From positions 273,022-337,021 of the forward strand of contig NW_025946789.1 in NCBI RefSeq assembly GCF_000764305.2: 64,000 nt of DNA. Reading direction: 5' to 3'. The notes below the pieces were generated by a model. The model saw nothing but the letters and a program-made list of their open reading frames with translations. It was not told the origin of the DNA and searched no databases. Position numbers and translations under genes: made by a program. The stretch comes from Hyalella azteca. Its lineage: Eukaryota; Arthropoda; Malacostraca; Amphipoda; Hyalellidae. How positions within the stretch are numbered: the first letter of the stretch is position 1; every line of letters starts with the position of its first letter. This document shows positions 47,201-59,200 of the stretch, one piece after another.

Positions 47201-50200
47201 CAGCAGACGTTGACCAGTCGTGCGGTCGCCGATAGCCACGTCCTTGTCATCAAACACAACGCCTCCGACGTCAACGAGCACAACGTCGTCTTGGTGGCGT
47301 TCGTCATTTCCATTCGCCGCGTCCAAAGCATCAGAGAAGCGGGCAGCTAAAGGCAGCGCTGAAGGCCTCAACACTTCACGCCGCGAACGGTCTTCGCTGA
47401 GTGGAGCTTTTACGAGAGCCTTGGGATCGCGCGGACAAGAAGAAGGTTTTGGTGAAGGAAGTGATGAAGTGAGAGTCTGTGTGACTGCTGCTGCATTGTT
47501 CGGGGCATTGGCAGCTCTGACGTGGGTACTACTCGGGGCATTGGCAGCCCTGACGTGGGTACTGTTCGGGGTACTGGCAGCTCTGACGTGGGTACTGTTC
47601 GGGGTACTGGCAGCTCTGCCATGACTGTTGTCCATGACCTTTTCGGGAGTGACATGACAGCTGCTAAGGGCAGCTAACACCCCAGAATTGGCCATATGAG
47701 CAGGAATGGCAAGAAGAAAGCGACTGCTGACAGGTTGACCACCGACGTCACGACCATCTAATTCAACACATCGATCTGATTCATTATAGGAAGAAGAAGA
47801 CAACAACGGAGGAAGAGCACGACTCGAACAACAGAAGGAACCCTCGCCGCCTCTCGTCACTGAACTCCAATGATGCACATCCTCCCCAACTCTCCCCTCA
47901 CGTGAGGAAGAACAGGCGTCCCCAGGAAGAGAGGAAAGCCACGCTGTTTTACCTGTGTTGCCGCTGCCGTGTTGCGTGGGTGTTGCACCAACACCAAGAG
48001 ACATGAACGCGTTGTCTTTCTCAGGGATGTTGCTCAGGTCTGAGATGCTCTTGCTGCTGCGCAAGCTGCTCTTGTATCCGATCTGAACACGAGTATAAAT
48101 ACGACTGAAAATAAACTATGATTTTCGTCAAAACTTCTACACATAATTAAAATGTAATTGTTGCATCTAAAATTGAGGCGTGTAATGCAAATTACTCTAA
48201 ATAGTTTCATTGAAATTACGTTAATGTTCGCATTGAACTAATATTGATTCGCATTGAAGTAATCAGTCTGACTAATATTGCCCATAAATAAAGTAATTCA
48301 TCAACAATATTCATGCCAAACGAAAATAAAATATTTTCATACTAATGCACACGTTTCAAATGGCAAGTAAATATACTAAGAAAATGGAAACACATTGATG
48401 ACAAAACCAAGGCAACTCTTATGAACAGGACTCACGCTCTGCAGCTTCTTGCGGGTCTCCTCGATCTTCCTGAGCAGCTCTTCCTTCTTGTCGGACACAA
48501 CCGAGGCGTCCTTGTGACGCGCGTTGAAGCGATAAGATATACTGCACGATAACGATATGTTGTTATGTTACAAGGTACGATATGCTGCACAAAATAACAA
48601 TACATTATTACGTTATGTTCCAAGGTAAGATATGCTGCACGATAACGATATGTTACGTTACAAGGCTTAATATGCTGTACGATAACAATATATTGTTATG
48701 TTACAAGGTACGATATACTGCACGATAATGATGTGTTGTTATGTTAAAAGGTACGATATGCTGCACGATAATGATATGTTGTTACGTTACAAGGTACGAT
48801 ATACTGCACGATAATGATATGTTGTTACGTTACAAGGTACGATATGCTGCACGATAATGATATGTTGTTACGTTACAAGGTACAATATGCTGCACAATAA
48901 CAATACATTATTACGTTGTTATGTTACAAGATACGATATGCTGCACGATAACAATATATTGTAATGTTACATTACGTTGCACAATAACGATATGTGGTTA
49001 TGTTACAAGGTAAAATATGCTGCACGACACGAAACGGTCTCTGTCAGAGGGGCGGGGGTCAGAGCCGAGACTCTCGTAGGTGCCTGAGGCCCACCTGTTC
49101 TTGTTGTCTCTGTCGCTGGGGCGGGGGTCAGAGCCGAGACTCTCGTAGGTGCTCTTAAGGAAGGACTCGCGGTGGCCGAGCTTGTCGACGCTCTCGCAGC
49201 TGAGCATCGAGAGCAGCGTGCGCTCAGCGTTCTCTCCGCTGGGCGTGCTCACCTGTGTCGGTGCTCACAGTTAAATGGCGTTCACAGGTAAATGGCGCTC
49301 ACAGTTAAATGGTGCTCACAGTAAAATGGCGCTCACAGTTAAATGGTGCTCAAAGTTAAATGCCGCTCACAGTTAAATGGAGCTCACAGTTAAATGGCGC
49401 TCACAGTTAAATGGTGCTCACAGTAAAATGGTGCTCATAGTTAAATGCCGCTCACAGTTAAATGGAGCTCACAGTTAAATGGCGCTCACAGTTAAATGGT
49501 GCTCATAGTTAAATAACGCTCACAGTTAAATGGCGCTCACAGTTAAATGGCGCTCACAGATATATGGCGCTCACGCTCAAATCATAAGCCTAGTAATGCA
49601 ATCAAATAATTGTATTCAGCGATAAGAGATATAGATTTTAAAGGAATTTTCCCGCACACGCTAGAGGCTTATTGTTGTAGTAAATTTCAGAGTGTGGTGA
49701 CGTGCCATGATGTACTTGAGGTAATCTTACTTTGAATTAGAAATATATCATGAAAAAATTGAATCAGAATAGAAAAACCATAAACTCGGCTAGTTATTTT
49801 GAGGCAAGATATAATAAAAAAGCTGATCTTATCAGCTTTACTTATTTTTAAGCCACTTATTTTAATAATCAGCCACTTATTTTAAATACTACTTATTATT
49901 GAAAGTATATAGTACAATTAATGAATTCCCGCCCCGACCTCTTCCTCTTCGTCGCTCTCCTGAGACCCCGACATGGCGGGACTGAGGGCGGCGGCGGGGA
50001 GACCGCCACTGCCGGTCGCCTCCTTCAGCAGCGCAGCGACCGCCGGCTTGCCGGCCCCGCCGCTGCGGTGCCGCCGCTGTGACCGCCGTAGTTCATCCGC
50101 GTCCATTGCGGTCACTTGGAACTCGCTGAGGCAAATAAACTTATAATTAGGTCAAAGTTATTATTAAACAGCAAATTTATTAGGTCAAGTTATGCTCAAG

Positions 50201-53200
50201 TCTAAGTTATTATTACCTCAAGTTATGGTCAAGTCTAAGTTATTATCAAGTTAAAGTTAGGATTAAGTCATAGGTATTGTAAAAAATTGCCGATAATGTG
50301 CATGATAAAGAGACATTTCATAAAAGCCTTTACTGTAAGTCTCTACTATAAAAAGTCTTAAGAAATAGACTGTAGGTCCTTATAATTCAGGAGCTGACGG
50401 TGATTATAGTGAGGGTGATTATAGTGAGGGTGATTATTGTGAGGGTGATTATAGGGAGGGTGATTATAAGTGAGTGTGATTATAGTGAGGGTGATTATAG
50501 TGAGGGTGATTATAGTGAGGGTGATTATAGTGAGGGTGATTATAGTGAGGGTGATTATAGTGAAGGTGATATAAGGAGAGCACCCACCTGACGGCGTCCC
50601 CGTGGTGGGGGTAATATATGGGGGGCTCAGGCTCGGTGCTGACGTCGTCCTGTTCACTGCAGTCCTCCACGTCCCCGTCGTGGTCGGTGGTCGTCCCCCC
50701 GCCGTCCACCCTCAGGCTGCTGCCGTCGCTGTCGTCCGTGGTGTGGTTGCGTGTGGACGGGCGGGACGGGTCGCCATATTGGGCCCGTCGGCCCGTCCCT
50801 CTGTTGTCAGACGTCATCCAGCCCCCGCCGTCCTTGGGGGTTGGGTCCGTCCCCCGTCGGGTGTTGACGCGGCTGGGGGAGATCTGCCGTCACAATAAAA
50901 TTAAGTAAAAATAGGAATATAGCGATAATGGCAATCTTGTTGTGAAACGCCATGAGCCATTGCACTAGCACTAATATACAATGAGCGGTGACAATGTTGC
51001 AATTGTTAGTACTTCCACAGCTCTAATATTGATCCAACAACTGTAGTCCAATAGACATAGGGCCTCGCTTTTAAAAATTTCCATAACACCTTATTTGGCA
51101 ATTCAACGCGTTTTAAGGGGACCGACTACCCTCCGGAAAAACTTCTACAGTTATTGTCCGATCATCATGAAACTTCAAATACATACGTAAAATGTAAAAA
51201 AAAATAACATTTTGCTTCTATGAATTTTTCGAAAAAATTGATAGAAAACGTGAAATTCATAGAAAACGGCTAAAAAGGGGTACTTCAGAAAATCTATCTC
51301 CTCCTACAAATATCAAACTACAACATCGAGACACGTATCATTCGGTTTGTAAGGACCATACCTAAAAATTTGATGATCACTTTTCTCATTTTCCCCTTAG
51401 TTTTTTTTATGCGCGTTTTATCCCATTTTTCTCATTTTTTCCCCCTCCCCCCCCTTCTCCCCCATATAAAAAATGAACCAGACAGAAATTCAAAAAAAAT
51501 GATCATCAAATTTTTAGGTAATTTCCTTACGAATCGAATGGTGTATGTCTCATTGCTGTAGCTTGAAAACTGTAGGAGGAGATAGGTTTTCCGTGACAAT
51601 AAGTTGAACTTTTCAGGACGGCGCGACAAAGTCCCGTGCGCCTCGAAATAGGCACTCAATGTAGCATGGATACCAAACTACAGGTTTCTGTAGCTTAATC
51701 CACTCAAGGGTGCTAGCAGCAACTTGTAGCGCACCTCTACGTACAATGTTAGGAGGGTAACTGAGCTCAGATGCCAGATACACCAAGATATGTAGTCTTG
51801 CCGCTCTAATTTTCTTAGGTCTATTTAGTTAAGGAACTCCACCCCAAGCGATGGCAGTGGTACCATTGGAAAGAGCAGAATTCCAGCTTTAAGATGAGCT
51901 CAAAAACCGGAAAACGCCAAAATTGAAAATTTTAGGGTAGTTCCCTTAAAACTCAAACTCGTGGCTCGTCAAAATGACTTTTCTACAGAAATTTCGTGCT
52001 CAACGCTGCGTTATCATTTCTTTGCCCGTCACCAACTTAAGAACTTTAGAAAAAATAATTGGCCTAAGATATAAATGCATACAAATGCAACATTTTCTAC
52101 ACGTGGAAACCCATTAATAACTACAATAGCAGCTACAACAGCAACACCATAACAGCTACAACAGCAACACCATAACAGCTACAACAGCAACACCATAACA
52201 GCTACAGCAGCAACACCATAACAGCTACAACAGCAACACCATAACAGATACAATAGCTATCAACTAAGTAGGCAAATAACGTTCAAGTAGGCAAATAACT
52301 TTCATTTAACATAAATTCAACTTTTTATCAAAATTAGTTGCCCGGTTAGTTGCTGTGTGACGTTGACAGAGCCAAGTTAGAGCGAGATTGCGGGAGCAAC
52401 AACAGAAACTTTGCCACAAATCAAACAACAATACATCACATAAGCCCCAACAATACATCACACAAGCCCCAAAAACAATACATCACACAAGCTCCAACAA
52501 CAACACATAAAACAAACAAGAACAAAGAGCACTACCTCAAACAGCTGCGACATGGATAGCTCACGCTGCGACTGTTCGCATGGACAGAACACTTCCACTT
52601 GTAAACTGTTCCTCAACACTTCCACCCGATTGCTGTTCTTGAACACTTGTGCCTGTGAACACCAGACAGCCGCGTCAGCAGAACAGCGAACATTCAAAGA
52701 ACATACACCAGATCGCGCAAACATAGCAGATAGAACAGAAACAGTGACCAAATTTAATCATGTGTTCACTGATCCTGGTCAGAATTTTTAAATTTTTCCA
52801 GCCCTTGATTTGAAAAAAAAAACTAGCACCACGTCGTTACGTCTGGAACCACTGATGCCAAAGTTTCATGCCCTCACAGAGAGGCTACATGCCCTCACAG
52901 AGGGGCTACATGCCCTGACAGAGGGGCTACATGCCCTGACAGAGGGGCTACATTTCCTCACAGAGGGGCTACATGCCCTCACAGAGGGGCTACATGCCCC
53001 CACAGAGGGGCTACATGCCCTCACAGAGGGGCTACATGCCCCCACAGAGGGGCTACATGCCCCACAGAGGGGCTACATGCCCCCACAGAGGGGCTACATG
53101 CCCCCACAGAGGGGCTACATGCCCTCACAGAGGGGCTACATGCCCTCACAGAGGGGCTACATGCCCCCACAGAGGGGCTACATGCCCCCACAGNNNNNNN

Positions 53201-56200
53201 NNNNNNNNNNNNNNNNNNNNNNNNNNNNNNNNNNNNNNNNNNNNNNNNNNNNNNNNNNNNNNNNNNNNNNNNNNNNNNNNNNNNNNNNNNNNNNNNNNNN
53301 NNNNNNNNNNNNNNNNNNNNNNNNNNNNNNNNNNNNNNNNNNNNNNNNNNNNNNNNNNNNNNNNNNNNNNNNNNNNNNNNNNNNNNNNNNNNNNNNNNNN
53401 NNNNNNNNNNNNNNNNNNNNNNNNNNNNNNNNNNNNNNNNNNNNNNNNNNNNNNNNNNNNNNNNNNNNNNNNNNNNNNNNNNAATTAATACTCATCACAA
53501 TTAATACTCATCACAATTAATACTCATCACAATTAATACTCATCACAATTAATACTCACCACAATTAATACTCATCACAATTAATACTCACCACAATTAA
53601 TACTCATCATAGTTAATATTAACTCATAAGACAGAAGCAGTTCACTGTATTAAGCAACTAACCTGGCGCAGGGAACTGCACAACGGAGTCGGTGTCGTAG
53701 TGACTCTTGAAGGTGATGGACGAACTGGGGACCTTCTGTGCCCACCGCCCCTTCGGGAGGTCTGCGCCCCCTGAGGTGGGGCTACTGGCGCCCGCCGCGG
53801 TCTCGCTCACCTTCTTCTTGGCCCACGCGGGCAACTGCCCGATGCTGAACCTGCAACACGAGGCTACGTGAGCACAACGAATTCAATAAAGGTTAATGTC
53901 TATAACATTGTTTCTGTTGCTTGATAGGAAAAAATACTATGCTACGTTACGCAACACGCGTCGCAACGCTACACGCAACACTCGCCCCACGCCACACGCA
54001 ACACTCGCCCCACGCCACACGCAACACTCGCCCCACGCCACACGCAACACGCGCCCCACGCCACACGCAACACTCGCCCCACGCCACACGCAACACTCGC
54101 CCCACGCCACACACAACACGCGCCACAACGCCACACACAACACGCGCTGCCACGCAACACACCCGTAGCATGCCACACGCAACATACGCCCCACGCAACA
54201 CGCGCAACCACGCAACACCTTGCCACACGCAACACACGCCACCACGCAACACGCCAGACCTGTAGTCAGGCTCCTCCATGTCGGGGTGTGAGGCGGCGAA
54301 GGGGTCAGCGCTGGAGGCTCTGTAGGGCTCTTCGCCGTAGTGGGGGTCGCTCAGCGAGGGGGTCGAGGGGGGCCTGGCAACAAACACTTCTTAGTAATGC
54401 TGACATTATTGTAATAATGAAATAAAATAATTAAACATGGTACAAGCGAATGCTGTTATTATTGGCATAAAAAATAAAAATATTAAACACGGTAAAAACT
54501 GAGGCTGAACTAAGGGGCATCAGTCGGCCCCAACTGAGGGCATCAAGAGGCACAAGTAAGGGCAGATGCTCATTAGTCATTCCAAACGTTACCTTCAGGC
54601 CCCGCTGGCACAGCAACCTAACCTATAGACAGCTTGGGGACAGAGGCTGACAAAGGCAGCACATCAGCATGACCATGGACAGGAGGAGAGCAGCACTCTC
54701 ACCTGTGCAGAGCAGCACCTGTACAGAACATCACTCTCACCTGTGCAGAGCAGCAGCAGCAGCGTGCAGCAGTGCAGAGAGCCGTGCAGAGCAGCACTCT
54801 CACCTGTGCAGAGCAGCAGCAGCAGCGTGCAGCAGTGCAGAGGGCCGTGCAGAGCAGCACTCTCACCTGTGCAGAGCAGCAGCAGCAGCGTGCAGCAGTG
54901 CAGAGCAGCACTCTCACCTGTGCAGAGCAGCAGCAGCAGCGTGCAGCAGTGCAGAGGGCCGTGCAGGAGTCAGGAGGTCTGAGGTCGACTGACTCGCCCG
55001 TCGCGTCTCCCGCGTCGCGCGCTCCGCCTGCTGCGCCAGGCGAGCTACGATCGTCTGCGTCATGTCGTGGGGCAGCCTGTACGGGGACCGGTGTTAAAGG
55101 GGGGGTAGTGTCGTGGGGGTAAGGGTAGGTCGCGGTGGCAAGGGTAGATAGCGGGGGCAAGGGTAGGTCGCGAGGGGCAAGGGTAGGTCGCGGGGGCAAG
55201 GGTAGGTAGCGGGGCAAGGGTAGGTAGCGGGGCAAGGGTAGGTAGCGGGGTAAGGGTAGGTAGCGGGGGCAAGGGTAGGTAGCGGGGCAAAGGTAGGTAG
55301 CGTGGGCAAGGGTGCCTAACATATTAGAGGCACAGGTACATATTAGAAATAAATATAAAGTATGAATCATCAAAGCCAAAATATTGTAAATAACAAGTCA
55401 ATAATAGGTCATGTTGAAGAATGTCTCTCGACAGGCAAGCCAAGCTTTGAACTGCGTCCGTATCTCCAGAGCGGAAGTCATTTGAAGTGCGGGCCATTTG
55501 GGCACATCCCGGGATAATTGGACAAGGTAAGAAAACGACAAGGATAAGACAAGAAAACAAATGCACCTCCAGACAAAGACACAACACCTCCAGACAAAGA
55601 CACAGCACCTCCAGACAAAGACACAGCACCTCCAGACAAAGACACAGCATCTCCAGACAAAGACACAGCACCTCTGGACGAAGACACAGCACCTCCAGAC
55701 AAAGATGCAGCACCTCTAGGACACAGCACCTCCAGACAAAGACACAGCACCTCCAGACAAAGACAGCACCTCCAGACAAAGACACAGCACCTCCAGACAA
55801 AGATGCAGCCGTCGCCGGAGACGCTGATGAGATGGCGGCCGTCGTGCGTGAACTTGAGTCCCGTGACGAGCTCCGAGTGGCCGTACATGGTGGCCAGACA
55901 CTCGGCCGTGTAATAGTCGTAGATGGACATGTTCTTGTCCGTACAACTGGTGGCCGCGTAGATACCGCTGGGGTCCAGTACTACCTGTAGGCACGCAGGT
56001 CGTGGTCAACATGGTAGAAAGAATTCATTTAATTACTGTTTTCATTCCATGTAGCAATATAGGACAGCTGTTGAATTTATTCAATCGTTTTCATCAGTAA
56101 AACTATTGGCATTGATCATAAATCGAATAGCGGACATCAAGGTTAACATTATCAGACTGATGTCGTCGCCACCTAACGCAGACATAACATTATTCAAAGG

Positions 56201-59200
56201 ATATATATATCTTTTGAATAATTGGAATAATGTTCATATTATATGACATATATCCTTTGAATATATATATTCGTGATTAATCACGAATATAACATGAAGG
56301 ATACCGAGGACTCGGGGTTTTTGCCTCCACTACATTAAGGAGGCTGAAGACTCGGGGCCTTTACCTCCACTACTGGAAGGAGACTGACAACTAGGGGCCT
56401 TTGGCTCTATTACATGAAGGAGTCTTAGGTCTCGAGGCCTTTAGATGCACGGAACCAATACCTTGATAAGAGAGCCGTCGTCGCCCACGGCGCCCTTGAA
56501 GGACTTGGAAGGCTTGCCGGAGTTGACGCTGTAGACGCGGATGCTGCGGTCCTGGCATGCGGTCAGGATATGGCGCTGCCCGTAGTCCACCTGAGGGAGG
56601 GGAGAGAGAGTCAAGGCAACGGTGACGTTTATAACAATAAACTGTTCACAGTGAAAGTACGCAAGAAAGAAAACTGTTTACGGTGAAGATATCTCAAAAA
56701 GTTCTCACCTCCATGTCGTAAAGTGTAGTTTTCCCAGCGATGTTGTGGCCTCTGTTGAAGGACACCTCGTTGGCGTTGTTCTGTAAGAATGAATTTACAT
56801 CATACCGCCATCATCAAAGTTACATCCACAGTTTGAGTTGCCTAATTACTATGACTATTTCATGTTGTTTTACGCTGATTCTAAATGATGCGTTTAAATG
56901 CAAACAGATACGTGGGAATGCTTCGTTTTTAATATTTTTGCACTTGATGGATAATGTCGGTGTTTGATGAGAGAAGCAAATGGAGTGAGGGTAACGCGTG
57001 CACCGAGTGTAAGATGGAGGGTAAAAATGAAGTTTAGATGGAGGGTAATACAAGAGGGTAACATAAGGTGTAACACAACAAGGTAACAAGGAGGGTAACA
57101 CAAGAGAATAACAATAAGGATGTGTTACTGACGATGGTGGCAGAGCGGAAGATGATGGAGCGGTCAGCGCTGCAGGAGACGAGCTGCAGGCCCTGCTGCT
57201 GGCCCTGGCAGAAGCGCACGCTCGTGATGGCCGAGGAGTGGTCGTCAAGCGTCTGCAGGAACCTGTAGTCCTGTAACAACAATAAAACATTACATATACT
57301 CCATTTAATTATAAACAAACAAAATATTCAATGTGCTTCATCGACCAATAAAACATTAAATATACTTCATTACATAAGAAACAAACAAACTATTCAACAT
57401 GCTTCATCGAGCAATAGAGAAATTAATTAATATACTTTGTCAAACAATAAACTCAAGCTTCATACTTCGATAAGATAATTAATAATAGGTAAATAATAAT
57501 AATAAAATAATAATAATAACTAAATAATAAACTGGGATGGATTTCTAAGGCTTACTTGGGACGTGAGTGAGGCTCACCTGGGACGTGGATGAGGCTCACC
57601 TGGGACGTGAGTGAGGCTCACCTGGGACGTGGATGAGGCTCACCTGGGACGTGGATGAGGCTCACCTGGGACGTGGGTGAGGCTCACCTGAGACGTGAGT
57701 GAGGCTCACCTGAGACGTGGGTGAGGCTCACCTGAGACGTGAGTGAGGCTCACCTGGGACGTGGCTGAGGCTCACCTGGGCCACATCGAAGACATGTATG
57801 AGCCTGTCTCGTGAGGCTGAGGCCAGGAGGCTGTGCCGTGTGTCAGGGCGCGTGTACTCGAGGCACAGCACCTCAGCGTCGTGCGCCTCAATCTTGCACA
57901 CCTCCTCCAGTCCCTGTAGCTCGTGGATCCTGGGCACAGTTAGCAGTTAGCACGGCAGTTACTAGTGCAGTTAGCACTGCAGCACTAATGCTGCTAGCAC
58001 TGCAGCACTAATGCTGCTAGCACTGCGTTTATAATGCTGCTAGCACTGCAACTGTCACCGCAGTTATTGTTAAAGTTAATACTGTAGTTATTGCAGCAGT
58101 TAATACTGCAGTATTCATCTAAGTTTAAGAGCAGTTATCATAAAGGGTTACATTAGCATAGCGAATAGTTATCACAGCAGTATACTTATGATATCATTAC
58201 AAACGGTACCGGTACTGTAGAACACAATTGTGGTTACGGTTAACTTTCAATGCGACTTCTTGGACCACTTGTTGGCAGACCAGCCGCCGTACCTTGACTG
58301 ACCGGATGTTCCCACCCCCTCCGACTGACCGGATGTTCCCACCCCCTTCGACTGACCGGATGTTCCCACCCCTTCCGACTGACCGGATGTTGCCAGCTCG
58401 ATCCCCCGACGCAATATGTCGGCCGTCGGGACTGATTTTAATGCAGCGCACGCCGTTCCTGGAGTCGTACGACACGTCGCCCCCGCCCCCCTGCTGCTGC
58501 TGCTGTTGTTGTTTGTCCTGCGCTCCTGCAGGACTGATGTCTGAGTCCTTGAGATAGTTCAGGTCGGGGTCTACGTACAGCACCCGCAGTAGCTCCTGCA
58601 TCACAACATCAACATTACCAAACCAGTGCCATCACCATAACATGAGCATCAAAACAATAAGGGCATCACCACAACATGGGTATCACCACAAAATTGCCGG
58701 CAGGGATTGCCAGTATTAGCAATCATCTGCTTTGACCATCACTCAAGTTGAAACTATTTACTAGAGGATGCCGGGGATGTTGAGGAATCACTCACGTTAC
58801 TGTAGATGTTGCGGGTGTAGAGGGGATGTTGGGGCAGTTCTGAGGCGAGGTTCCACACCCTGATGGTGTCGTCAGACGAACACGTCACGAAGGAACCCTC
58901 GGGCAGGAGCCCTGCCGACGAGGGGCGCTGTGCCCTCATGCCACCGCCCCCTGATGCCGCCTGAGGGTAACTCTCCACCCCCCAGATGCAGGCCGAATGG
59001 TAGAGGTACGAGTGCGACTTGCCGACCTGAGGGAAAGAGGGTATGGTGTCATATATGCTGAATAAATATACTTTTATGACCAGAAAATTATTTGAGGTTC
59101 AATGTGAAGAAGTATCTGATATGTGGGAAAATTATTTATCGGTTCAAATGTTAGATTTTGGCATAGAGTATTGACAGTACAAATGCTGATCAATTTAGAA

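Noticed and set aside
49918..50115. Stand-alone small protein starting [11 protein letters not shown]
   Set aside because: It is the interior of a WDR62 exon that starts upstream with SEFQVTA and joins both neighbours in phase.
52458..52751. Alternative frame [12 protein letters not shown]...SMSQLFE for the WDR62 exon near 52.6 kb
   Set aside because: It would need phase 0 on entry, whereas the upstream exon ends in phase 1. The frame [10 protein letters not shown]...LSMRTVA fits both neighbours. Kept as uncertain.
52810..53520. Plus-strand frame with repeated LHALTEG
   Set aside because: 21-bp minisatellite plus gap; it lies on the opposite strand inside a WDR62 intron with no domain.
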